A stretch of 64,000 bases of DNA from Eunapius fragilis. Taxonomy: Eukaryota; Porifera; Demospongiae; Spongillida; Spongillidae. The notes under the pieces are model-generated. The model searched no databases. It saw only the letters and a list, made by a program, of their open reading frames with translations, and was not told where the DNA came from. The translations under genes were made by a program, and so were the position numbers. Shown piece by piece: positions 45,100 through 56,430 of this stretch; the stretch's first letter is position 1; the number at the start of each line of letters is the position of its first letter. The stretch lies in the NCBI GenBank assembly GCA_963681505.1, contig OY811976.1, forward strand, positions 6,128,003 through 6,192,002, read 5' to 3'.

Positions 45100-46226
45100 A
45101 GCTCGGCCTGTTATGCAATGAAAGGAAAAGATGAAAAGGAATTAGATGGAATGTTGGGTGAAGGAATCATAGAACCAGTTGAATCTGAAGAGTGGGCAGC
45201 ACCCATTGTTTCACTGAGTAATGAAGCCAGATAATTCTGTGAGAATATGTGGGGATTTCCGCATAAGCTACAAAGCTAGACCAATATCCTATTCCCAAGG
45301 TAGAGGATCTTCTGACATTGCTGGCAGGGGGAAATCATTTAATAAGCTGGACCTCAGGCAAGCATATTTACAATTACCGTTGGAGAAAGAATCTTGGAAG
45401 CTGGTGGTCATTTACACACAGAAGGGATGGTTTTGTTAAACTAGGAAGCCTTTTGGAATTTGCCATTTTCCAGAGAACTATGGACAACTTAATACAGGGC
45501 AAAAGGGATGTGGCTGTGCATATGAATAATATCCCTGTCACAGGTAAAACAGATGAGCAGCACCTGAAGATTTTAGAGGAAGTCCTTGGAAGACTGAAGA
45601 AGGCTGGAATGTGGGCTAACAAGGCTAAGTGTGTTTTCATAGATAAATCTGTTACGTATTTAGGATATAGTGATGGTATCCACCCACTGCAGGAGAAAGT
45701 GAAAGCGGTAAAAGATGCACCAGAACTGAAAAATGTGACAGAACTCTAATCATTTTTGGGTTTGCTGTCACGATTTCGACCAAATATGGCAATCACAGTG
45801 GTACCACTATACTTGTTATTGAAATCAGATGCAACCTGGAAATGGGATATGAGAGAGAGGCAGGCATTTGAGGCTGCAAAAAGCCTTAAAGACATCTATA
45901 ATGGTATTAGTATATACGTTTTGATTCATCCTTGGATTTGCTGCTAGCCTGTGATGCATCAGCCTATGGGTTGGGGCAGATCTTTCCCACAAGACGGCAG
46001 ATGGATCAGAAAGACCTATTGTGTTTGCCTCGCGTGTCCCGTCAGAGAGGGAACAAAGGTATCTCTCCCCAATGTGAAGGTACATGGTATAGTTGGGCGG
46101 GTACGTACTGGTGGCCTTGAAGGAGCCTTGACATATAGAAATGCCACGATGGAGCTGGCATCCATGGTGGATGCTATACAGTTTGAGTGTCTTTTTGTTC
46201 ATCAGCCACCTACATATGAGGGGTAG
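45100..46226 (+). pseudogene. Ty3/gypsy reverse transcriptase/RNase H fragment
   Basis: Reads in several frames: EEWAAPIVSL, KLDLRQAYLQLPLEKES, FQRTMDNLIQGK, EEVLGRLKKAGMWANKAKC, YLGY, FLGLLSRF and ACDASAYGLG. The catalytic box that should read like YIDDILVT is HMNNIPVT, so both Asp residues are gone. Clearly dead and of a different lineage from the element at 10.1 kb. The last 150 bases are unassigned. Confidence 0.88.
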
Positions 46227-46902
46227 TTAAACGACAGGGTTTCAAGCCTCATGTTAGACAGTAAGCATTTTGTATGTTCCTGCCACATGTTCAAGTGATA
46301 TTGAAATTTGGTGACTGTGTGATCATAAGCAGCTTAGAAACAGAGTAAGAACGAATTTTTGTGGAGATAGCATGTTGTCAATTACATGATAGTATAAAGT
46401 GCAAAAAAGTCAGCCTAAACAATGGGCTGCGTGTTATACAGGAAGGACAATAGATATTGTCTATATTCTTGCATTATGCATTCAGCTTCTCTAATCAGAG
46501 CTAGATCTTATTACTCCACTGAACTCAAGCATGTCAGTTCTTATCACGTATGGTTTTAACATGCACGCCATGCATTTTTTTTTATCTCGGCCTGCACACA
46601 TATTATGGTGAATGCCTAAAGCCTTTCCATATAGCCCGTATAATTGGCATAGTGATTTAATTGTGTAACAACAACCTGAGTTAGGTTTCGCAGGCCTATA
46701 ATTAGTATACTTTTAGCTACTCGTGTAGTTTGTAAGCCTGCATGGTGCATGTAGTTGCAGTTAGTCTTGTCCCTTTTGTAGATGTTCGTGGATTATTAAG
46801 ACCATGATGCATTAAAAAAACACTCCAGCAAGCATATCCATTGTCCAATAAACCAAAGGTACACTGTCTTCATTTAAAATGTGACCTTCCAAGTGATAAA
46901 AA
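46227..46902. other. No clear gene
   Basis: No supported ORF or repeat. Confidence 0.5.
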
Positions 46903-47190
46903 CTGTATCTATGAGAAAGTTGGTTGTATTGTAGGAATAAAAGACTATCTTGTGTAAAAAGCAAAGGGACAGGTTTTAGTGACTGAAAAGGAAAACTGAA
47001 ATTTGACCTATATTAGCACACATAGTGATAAAAATATGACAATATGCTAACATAGGTCTATTCATTTGCATGTATCCTTTTCAGTCCAGGTAATTCTTGT
47101 TTACTAGCTTTTTACACCACTAGCCTTTCATTCCTTAGTATGTACCATTGCCAATAACCTTCTCATAGAGACAGTTTCTATCACTTGTGT
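46903..47190. repeat. Fold-back hairpin copy 4 (most diverged)
   Basis: GAAAGTTGGTTGTATTGTAG, GTGTAAAAAGCAAAGGGACA and CCTATATTAGCACA on the left pair with diverged complements on the right. Shows age range within the family. Confidence 0.7.
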
Positions 47191-47980
47191 AGGTACAATT
47201 TATATAACAAAAGGCTTACTGGCTACTTAACAAAAGGCTTAATGGCTACGTAATCATGATCCATCTGGTTCGCACAGCATATGTGTAAGTACTATTCATA
47301 TAACAAATATAAATAGTACTAATACATATGCGGTAAGTTCTTTTTCATTGCGTCACAACTTTCTCAATTATTCTATATAGGAATGCTTTGATAAGTCTTG
47401 TGACGTAAACTTGTGACGCATGGCTTCCTGTTGGTTGCGGAATGATTCGAAGCAGAATTTGTACCAGCCCTTTTGGGGGAGAAGGAAAAAAACAAGGCAA
47501 CTAGAAAGCAAAAACATTGGCACGTGTCAAACGATATGCGGGGTGTATCCATACACCGCCGTTTTTGTCTCACGTAATCAATATCAATGAGCTCATCTTC
47601 AAGGTGGGAAGTTTGCAAACTGGAACAAAATACTGTTCGCCATGCATAAGATATATATAGGCATGGTGCATTGCCTGATCCAACGATGTTAATTCTGTAC
47701 TTATCAGTCCGAATTCAGTGCTCACATCATCTATAGTTTCATAGCTCCGACGAAGTGCATGGAGATTACCTTCAAGTGTCAGTATGAAGGTCACAATTAT
47801 GTGCTTCTCACGAGTTCACGAACTGCAAATGCACTCTTGATTCAACTAGATGTATAGAGCAAATACCGGTGCATCGTACGGTTATACTTAAACTATGACT
47901 CTGCACTCATATGCACATGCGCCCATGGTACAAGTATTTTTACGATCTGTTCTGCCTATACTAGTAGCAACTGGAAGAGC
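47191..47980. other. No assigned gene
   Basis: A minus-strand open stretch at 47570-47794 (TIDDVSTEFGLISTELTSLD) looks somewhat protein-like but has no recognised domain and no clear partners. Confidence 0.35.
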
Positions 47981-48202
47981 ATGCATCATGCGGCCGACAG
48001 AGTCATTGATGGGCGCAGCTCGCTCATTCAGTCAGGAGACCTGATCATAAACGAAGACGGAACAATCGACCAGAACTCTCCGGCCGTGCTCGATGGACGG
48101 GTACTGGTGACCGAACATGGCTACCTGGACGAGCGATCGTCAGCGTATAAAGATGGCAGTGTAAAGTACAAACCGACCGTGTCGGAAAGGCATCACATGT
48201 AA
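47981..48202 (+). CDS. Small hypothetical protein
   Basis: 73 codons, more GC-rich than its surroundings. Hydrophilic and acidic, with repeated DG and RSS elements (RVIDGRSSLIQSGDL, NEDGTIDQNSP, VLDGRVLVTEHGYLDERSS). No signal peptide, no known family. The even spread of charged residues makes chance less likely, but there is no second copy to compare. Confidence 0.35.
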   Translation: MHHAADRVIDGRSSLIQSGDLIINEDGTIDQNSPAVLDGRVLVTEHGYLDERSSAYKDGSVKYKPTVSERHHM

Positions 48203-49745
48203 AGTGCGCTATGGACCGAATTAATTAGAAATATAAGTGCGCTGAGACATGGTATATTGAATCGTGTGCGTGCATGCATTGAATAGACACACGTACCTTT
48301 CTCTGCTGTGAATCATCTGTAAACTGATCATGAAGAATTGGTATGCATGCAGATGGCTGGGTCATGTAGTATTTTTTAAACTCCGACTCGGAATTAAAGG
48401 ACCGGGATAAGCTAAACATCTTCAAACTGTAAACATGTGTTCACACTTTACTCCAAAACTTTCTCATCTTCCCCATTCCACCTCGTACTAACGTTTGTAT
48501 ACACTATGACGGCGCAAAAATAGATTTTGATATTGACACGCTTATTTTTTGGCGCCATGCATCTTGTTTCATAAAGCAGTATGCTTTATAGCACGGGCAT
48601 TTCAATAAAAGTAACATGCAGTAGAAAATGTAATACTTATCGTATATGGTCAGCAAAATAATATACCGTACATTTCACTCGCCAGAAGAAAAAAAATTAA
48701 CCGGTAAGTTGTAAAAAGATCCAGTTGAAGCGGTTATTAATTCCTGTGAGAAAATGGTTGAAGCGGTTATTGATTTATCGAAGACTCATATAACCCTGGA
48801 ATCTTCAACCTCTGACCGTTCATTCAAAAATGCAACACGTAATAATGACCGTATAAACCTTACTACTAAATTCAAACGCAGGGGGTTATTTTGTGGATTA
48901 GTGCGCAACAATTATTTCTAGTTAACATCAACAACCGGTTAATTTTTACATTGTAACCAAATCTACCGGTTCTACCTGCTGGACAAAATTCAGAAAATAC
49001 GGTATTCCTTGAAACGGGTGTTAAAATTTATTTGCTCAAAGAGCTCGTTATAAATCGTGTTTTTGTGACCCATATTTCATACGTTGTTCACGTTACCCGC
49101 TTGAGATCGTTAGTTCTTTCATACACCCTACCACAGTAGAAAATAAAATTCCCTCAGCAGCTATAGTATTACTCCTTATAGCGCGCATCGTTTTTTTATG
49201 GCCATGTAAGAGAGGCGGTATCGAGAGGGAGTGCTTTGATCGAGCGTAGCAAAGACGGCGTCAATAATAATAAGTCAGCGAGTTAAAAACATCAACAAAA
49301 CACATCAAAAAGCATATTTACAACAACCAGAACAAGCCACTATTTTATTTTATACCACCCTACGCGGTATGTGTATTTTATGAATAATAGGCGTGGTTTG
49401 AATGGGATAACACTACATAATCAAAGTTCGGGAGCGATGCAGGGTGTGTTGTCGCTTGCTTATAGCGCGCAAGGTTACGAAATCAAGGCGTTCATACATC
49501 AATCGCACCGAGTTTGCAGCAGATTTACACTCCGTATTTAGCATTGATACTAACAATAATGCATTCAACCACTGAAATTTTGATACCGACGCAAACAAGT
49601 TATGGATCGAAGCATTCAAGCAAAAAGCCGACACAGTTCAATTCCTTATGAGTGGACGATGCAATGTTTGTGGGATCACCAACACCAGATAGATCTGTCT
49701 TCACCCATATCTGCATGCAATCCCACATCACCACATACCAAAAAT
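48203..49745. other. No clear gene
   Basis: AT-rich sequence with only short unsupported frames on either strand. Confidence 0.5.
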
Positions 49746-49746
49746 T

Positions 49747-49863
<117 letters not shown>

Positions 49864-49934
49864 CCCATACTAGGTCGTCCAGCGAAAACTAGCCCTCATA
49901 GAATTGTTTCCAAAATAGGATGATAGTACCACCA

Positions 49935-50171
49935 ATGCTATACTCACAATATCATCAGCCACTTGCAAACACTAACAACCCTGACATTATGCAATGTCCT
50001 CTGTGCTTATATATACTGTGTCAACCTCTGGAGCATCCTTGCAGAGCACTGGTGTACAGGTTGCCTAATCCAGTGGTTCTTGACCTCAACTACAGTGAGG
50101 TGAAGTGTCCGTGCTGCATCATGGAGTCACCAATATACAACTGTAATGATTCAACTGTAGTTGCTAACTAG
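49935..50171 (+). pseudogene. RING finger fragment resembling the RAG1-like gene
   Basis: MQCPLCLYILCQPLEHPC, RALVYRLP and SEVKCPCC follow the same plan as the RING finger at 16307-16426 (CALCSNILSQLLELQCGALV and CPCC). Two inner zinc-binding Cys are replaced (ALVY where the other has ALVC). No catalytic core follows; a gypsy element begins 90 bases on. Probably a remnant exon of a second family member. Confidence 0.5.
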
Positions 50172-50255
50172 CCAGTTATATTGTAAGATGAACTATTTTT
50201 TAAAAGTGAGACATTGCTATCTAATTCAGTCTGACTGGACTGCTCTTAAATTACA

Positions 50256-51140
50256 TTGGTGTCGAGAGTGGGAATGCTAGAACTTATGGATACGGCGGAG
50301 CACTCGGCCGATAGCAAGGAACGGGTAATTCCGGAAGTACAAGCGGTAAGGATGGGCTCAGTTAAAAGGCTTCCTCCCCACTTTACAGAAGAGACGGACT
50401 TGTTTTTGTGGCTGACTTGTTTCGAGATGTATGCGACAAAAGCTGAGATACCAGAGAGATGGTGGACAAAGGAGCTTCTTCCGTTGCTGGCAGAGGGTCC
50501 GTTCAGGCTTGTTCCTGGTGGCTTCGGAGAACTACAAGGAGGTGACGCAGTGTCTACGAGCACAGCACGCTCCAGAGGGTAACCAGTTAGAATGGCATGC
50601 AGGCGAAATTTTAGCAACACGTGCAGAATTCAGGCGAACAATTAACTGGTAGAGTATGGCGGACATTTGCGCATGTTGGCAGATAGAGCATATCCCGGGT
50701 GGACCATGGACCAACGTCTTGAATTGCTAAGAAACCAGTTTATCCAAGGTGTTCATTCCTCCAGTACGTAGCTGCGACTAATGAAAGAGATGCCCAAGTC
50801 AGTCGAGGAAGAAACATTGGCGGTGGAAAAGGAGACGACCCAATGTGACGGTGACTTCGAGGAGATAGCTGCGACTGTCAAACGTGGAGAGAAAGATAAG
50901 ACTGTGTAGAGGCTGAGGAGGGTGCTGGAGTCTGGAAAACTCGTCCAACAGCTAAAGAGGCAGCGCCAGCAGTTGGAACCTGGCCAAGGCTCGGGTGTGG
51001 ACGATAGGCGAAGGCGCCCTTCAAACTATCCACGTAAGCAACTATAGGTGCGGTCTGTTGGAACTGTGGAGAACGAGGACATTTGAAGAGAAATTATCCA
51101 CCGGGGAAGAAGAGTTCAGTGGATTCAGCGGCTGTAATTT
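50256..51140 (+). pseudogene. Ty3/gypsy gag region, element 2 (broken)
   Basis: Begins RLPPHFTEETDLFLWLTCFE and ERWWTKELLPLLAEGPF, a capsid-like start, and loses frame near 50500. A zinc knuckle VCWNCGERGHLKRNYPPGKK sits near 51055 with the last Cys changed to Tyr. Confidence 0.75.
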
Positions 51141-52431
51141 CCACCTTAATGATTAAGGGTTCCATTGAAGGTCGTGTATGGACATATTAGATCATACCGG
51201 TTCTGCGGTAACGTTAGTGAGGGAAGACGTATGGATGGTGGCAAAATCATGAGGTACTTGTCAATTGGAGGCACCAGTACACACGGTTGTTGCTGCAAAT
51301 GGAAGGAAGCTAAATATCACTGGACAATTCACTCTCCAGATAGTAGTGCATGGGGCCCTTGTCAAAAGACCATGTAGTATTGGTGGCAAAAAATCTACAC
51401 AAGGAGTGTCTTCTTGGTGCGGATTTTGTGATGCGTCGTGGCTGTGATTTAGATCTCCAACAGAAGATTATGTTCACAGAGCAAGGGCCAGTACATTTTG
51501 TGACATCTGTATGTATTGAACATAATAACCCTGTATGCTTTGTTGCACTGAGTGAAAAGATAACGGTTCCACCAAACAGTCAGATGTGTTTGCCTGTAAA
51601 GATGATGGGACGTAAGTCCTAGTGCTAATAGTGGAGCCATGTGAAGAGTTTGTGCGCGCATATGGTCTTCTTGTTGCTCATTCTATCACAGATGCAGTTG
51701 CCAACCACACAATGGTCCAGGTGATGAACCCATGTTTTGCACCTGTCACTGTACATGAAAACGTGAGTGTAGGTATGTTGCACTCTATTTTTGATTGTGC
51801 TAAGATACAGCCTGCACGCAAGCAGTCTAGACCTAAACAGGCCATCAAGGATGCTATTGGTCAGATGACTTCCAGTCTGGCGCCGGATGTCCAGGACAGA
51901 GTGGCTGTAATGCTGTGGAAGTACCAATACGTCATCGCCTTAAATGGTAATGATCAAGGTTGCTGGGCCATCGCATCGACACGTCAGATGCACTTCCTGT
52001 CCGCCAGCCCGCTCGACGACTACCATTTCATCGATAGGAGAAGTGCGTGGGTTAATTGATGACATGTCGTCCCGGGGAATTATTTGTGGGCCATGGGCAT
52101 TGCCTATCGTATTAGTAAAGAAGAAAGACGGTAGCACTAGATTTTGTGTCAATATCCGTCGGGTTAATGACCTCACGCGCAAAGGCTGCTTCCTAGTATA
52201 GACGATACGTTGGATGCCTTGGGAGGAACCTTTTACTTTTCAAGTTTAGACTTGGCAGGGGGCTAATGGCAAGTTGAGGTGGACAGTCAGGATAGGGAAA
52301 AGACGGGATTTGCGACACCGTTAGGGCTTTTCCAGTTTCGAGCGTGATGCCGTTTGGGTTGTGCAATGCGCCAGTAACCTTCCAGCGGCTCATGGAACAT
52401 GTTCTTGCTGGTCTGCACTGGACTACGTGTC
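51140..52431 (+). pseudogene. Ty3/gypsy protease and start of reverse transcriptase, element 2
   Basis: Protease region shows DHTGSAVTLVREDVW and LLGADFVMRRGCDLD (the LGADF end motif). After 51622 a linker leads to the reverse transcriptase start with GIICGPWALPIVLVKKKDGS and TRFCVNIRRVND, then SSLDLAGG and FQRLMEH in broken frames. The element ends abruptly near 52431, before the catalytic box, where a CTGTCACGCAATAATTG motif and then copia sequence begin. Confidence 0.82.
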
Positions 52432-52478
52432 TGTCACGCAATAATTGATCCGGGTAAAAGTGATCAGGCCGGATCACG

Positions 52479-54290
52479 TACCTAAAGATGAAAGAAAGAA
52501 GCTAGACTCTAAGTCCAAGAGGTGTATTTTCTTGGGATATGGAGCCACTACAAAGGGGTACCGCCAGTACGACCCTCTGAAAAAAAGAGCATGCTTTAGC
52601 AGAAATGTAGTTTTCAATGAGAATAAGTGCTGTCAACTTGAGTCTGAAGGAGCAAAGGGGCGTATGTATTTAGAGTACAGCGATGAGTCTGACGAAACAG
52701 TTGACAACCCAGAACCTCATCCAACGTCGATCTGCACGAGAGCGAAGACCACCCGATTACTACAGCCATTAATGTAATCTGTCTACCACTGAAGAGCCAA
52801 AGTGTGCTGAGGACGCTCTAAAAGAGAAGAATGGTGTGAGGCCATGAGAGCTGATATTGACTCACTTAATCAGCACAATGCATGGGATCTAGTTGAACTC
52901 CCAGAGGGACAGAAATCTGTTGGTAGCAAATTGGCTTTTGAAGTCCAGGCAAATGCTGATGGCTCAACTGAAAGATTCAAGGTCCGTCTAGTAGCTCAAG
53001 GCTATACGCAGAGAGAAGGACTTGATTATGATGAAACTTTCAGCCCGGTGGTGCATTCAGAATCAATTCGCTCAGTAATCTCTCTCACATGCAAGGAAGG
53101 CTTGAAGCTGCATCAGATGGATGTTACCACAGCTTTTCTCAACGGTGACCTAGACCAGGAGATCTACATAAGGCAGCCAAAGGGTTTCATTGCAGATGGT
53201 CAGGAGCACCTCATCTGTCGATTGAAGAAGAGTCTCTATGGGCTCAAACAGTCATCAAGATGCTGGAACCAAGTTCTGGATGCACAGCTAAAGAAGATGG
53301 GCTTACAGCAGAGCACAAGTGATCCATGTATCTATACCTCCAAGAAAGATGGTCTGTTCAGCTTAGCCATCTATGTAGATGACATTCTGCTAGCTGCAAA
53401 GTCTGAAAAAAGGAATGCACAAGTCAAGTGTGATCTTGCAAAGCATTTTCAACTCAAAGACATGGGAGAACTCCATTACTTTCTTGGAGTTCATGTCAAG
53501 CAAAATTCTGGAACTGGAAGATTCTGGATTGGACAACCAGGATACACCGAGGCTATGTTAAAAATTTTTGGTATGGAGAACTGTAAGCCAGTTAATACAC
53601 CGATCACATCTGGAACAAAACTGATGAAAGCAACTGATGACTCAAAAAGAGTGGATATCAAACTCTACCAGTCAGCAGTTGGCTGTCTTTTGTATTTGTC
53701 TGGATGGACCAGACCAGACATTGCTTACTCCGTCAGCAGTGTTGCCAGATTCTGTTCAGATCCCACGGAAGAACATTGGATGCTATCAAGCGCATTTTTC
53801 GTTACTTGCAAGGAACAAAAAGCTATAGATTGGAATACTCAAAAGGGGACGATGATGGGAGCCTAGTCGTATTCTCAGACGCTGATTGGGCAGGTGACTC
53901 AAACGATCGGAAATCCACTTCTGGGTATGTCTTTGTAATTAATGGAGGTGCGATAAGCTGGAAAAGTAGAAAGCAGACATGTGTCGCTCTCTCAACTGCA
54001 GAAGCAGAATATGTAGCTTTGGCCAGTGCTGCCCAGGAGACTACCTGGATGAGACAACTACTAAGTGATCTACATCATCAACAACATGGTCCAACAGTCC
54101 TTTATGAAGACAACCAGGCAGCCAATGCCATTTCAAAGAACTCTCAGTCACACACCAATATGAAACACATCGACATTCGCTATCACTATATTCGAGAAAA
54201 GTTTCTGGATAAAACCATCGATATACAATACTGCTCGACCAACGATATGGTAGCGGATATGTTAATAAAGGCCTGACATCTGACAAGTTT
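52479..54290 (+). pseudogene. Ty1/copia pol, 5'-truncated
   Basis: Starts inside the segment between integrase and reverse transcriptase (HVPKDERKKLDSKSKRCIF, LGYG). Main frame 52844-53866 has HNAWDLVELP, FKVRLVAQGYTQREG, DVTTAFLNGDLDQEIY, SLYGLKQSSRCW and the intact catalytic box YVDDILLA near 53374. A frameshift near 53775 moves to 53704-54276, with RNase H motifs SDADWAGD, TAEAEYVA and EDNQAA. Integrase, protease and gag are absent. A TGA near 54274 ends it slightly early. Better preserved than the gypsy elements, so probably younger. Confidence 0.93.
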
Positions 54291-54334
54291 CTGAAATTCC
54301 GTGAACTATCAGGTGTCTGCCTTTGAGTGAGGAG

Positions 54335-54561
54335 TGTTAGGAACTGTGATTCATACATGCACTCTAGTCAGACATTTCTTTACTTACTTCCTGTATTCAC
54401 TTATCTGCATGTTACTTATTATTATGTAACCTTCTAGAACATTCTCTTAGTTCCGGTGCTAATATATAGACACACGCGATTCCTTTTTATATACACTCTT
54501 TGCGATTCCATTAAAAAGCTCGGTCAAAGTGCCAACACGTAGAACATAGCGCACTCTAACA
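54335..54561 (+). repeat. 3' LTR of the copia element (227 bp)
   Basis: Starts TGTTAG and ends CTAACA, a 6-base terminal inverted repeat, preceded by purine-rich GAGTGAGGAG. Has TATA-like TATATA boxes near 54465 and 54490. No 5' LTR in the window since the element is truncated. Confidence 0.75.
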
Positions 54562-55887
54562 GATTAGTCCAACAGCAATGCTTTTTCCTGTCTTTGAACT
54601 ACCTTGTGGGAGGAGCTTTAGTGACAGCCTTCTGGAAGGGAAGGTTAGATTCCTATTACCACAATCAATCACACAGTGATTGGACTCGACAAAGTCTAGT
54701 CTAAGTATCACTTCCACCAGAATTGCATCAGTAACAACAAATGGTACATTGAATATGTTACCTTCCAGGGACAATGGTAAACCTGCAACACCTTTTACTG
54801 ACAGTGCACTACCATTCACACCAACAAGTGCCTGGCCCATCCATTTTAAGGTCTGCAGTGCCCAGCTACTCTTTGCCATACGTTCGCACTGAGAAGAGAA
54901 ACTGCAGCACCTGTATCAATCAGACATTCTACAGGGGTAGAACAAATGGAAGCGCACATACAATAACTCATCCCCAGAGTCACAGCAAGAGTGGGTATTT
55001 GGGTATAGCCAATTTATCACTGTGGGCCTCTATATGTCTTCCCTCACACGGCTGGCCCTTGCCGTTGAGGGGTTAGAGCTTTCCTGCTGCTGCTTGGCAG
55101 GTGGGTATCTAAAAAAACCGTGCTATGTGACCCTTTCTTCCGCAGTTCCAACAAATCACTGTTCGGCTCTGTTTTCCTTGTTCCTTGTCGATAGCTTGGG
55201 CCCTCCCAGTCTTCACGGATGATTCCAGTCTATGGAGCCATTTGCTAATTCTCTGCATGATGCCCAGTAGGTCGTTTTCCGTCGAGGAGGCCACACTCGC
55301 GACTGCCTCTGCCCACTCAATATCCTCGGCTAGCTGCTTCTGAGTGATGGAAATAACACGGTAGGACTTACCGGTACGGTGATTGGACCTGAACTTCTTA
55401 GATAAGATTCCAATTTGATGGTGGCAGTGACAGCTTCCTCATGTTTTGAGGTCGCTTCTGCTTAACTCCAAAAGCAACCTGGGGGTTATCAATCTGTGAC
55501 AGGAACTGGTTGAGGGCCAGATGTTCGCACGCTCTCTCCTCCAAGTCTGCGTAAGCCTTATTGGATAAAACGCTTAAGGCGTTACTAATAAATGATGCCC
55601 AGTCCTCGTCGTCCCGCTTTGCCCGCATATGCAACTCCACCACGAAAAGCTCCTTTTTGCTGTCGGGAAAAAAACGCTTTTTCAATGCCTTTACGCACTC
55701 ACCGTAGTCTTTCTGCGTGTTCTCTGGCAGCTTCATAAATACAGTATGAGCCTTCCCTGTCAAGCGCCAACCATTTCAACTTATCTCCGTCGGAACCAAC
55801 CGCGACGCTTTCAGAATGGTCAATCCAATCTTGCCAGTTTCTGCAGTCACCATTAAAGGGCACTGGAATAAGTACTGGCTTGGACAT
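54562..55887 (-). pseudogene. Ty3/gypsy gag-protease, element 3 (minus strand)
   Basis: Gag start MSKPVLIPVPFNGDCRNWQD at 55887, then MKLPENTQKDYGECVKALKK in the next frame. The zinc knuckle is CWNCGRKGHIARFF with the last Cys lost. The protease active site LIDTGAAVSLL lies near 54915 and its end motif appears as LRLDF instead of LGLDF. The sequence stops at 54562 against the copia LTR, so reverse transcriptase and integrase are missing. Opposite strand to element 2, so it is not the other half of that element. Confidence 0.85.
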
Positions 55888-55895
55888 GGTACAGC

Positions 55896-55912
55896 TCTGC
55901 CGACTACGCCAA
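55896..55912 (-). promoter_or_regulatory. Likely primer binding site of element 3
   Basis: On the minus strand TTGGCGTAGTCGGCAGAG follows ACA, as at the end of a 5' LTR, 8-25 bases before the gag ATG. This leader type is familiar from animal Ty3/gypsy elements. The LTR itself would extend over about 55913-56350 (start not determined). Confidence 0.5.
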
Positions 55913-56430
55913 TGTAACGCAGCAAAGTTTAATAGTAGCAGAGTTCAATACAACCACAAGCATGAACGCAATACAGACCGCTCAATACACAAAAATACGA
56001 CAATGTATAGTTTCACATGAATGTAGGGGTCAAAGGACTCCAAGATGCGCGTCTCTCCATGTCTGGATTGGAGAGACACGCCATCATTACAACAACAAAA
56101 ATAAATAAATCCGGCCAAAACTTCACCATATTGTGCACGTGTAAAGATTATGCGGTGTTGTCTATAGTTGGTCGTCGCCATGCTAAGGTCGAGTGACGCC
56201 CAACTAAGTTGTGTCATTTGGATAATAAAGGTAATAAAAAGGAAAAATATTGGATGTAGGGAGCGTAGGTAGTGATCGGCATGCATGCGCATCGCATGTT
56301 CGGCCCAGATGTATTATATACTATTTAAAAGGAACGTATAGTTGCTTTTGAACTATACTTCCTGATTCCTAATACAACCCAGAAGGACGGCTTTTATCTT
56401 CTTTTGAAATACTGAAACGTCATCTTGAAG

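Noticed and set aside
50256..55887. One large gypsy element split by the copia insertion
   Set aside because: The two gypsy parts lie on opposite strands and both contain gag and protease, so they are separate elements.
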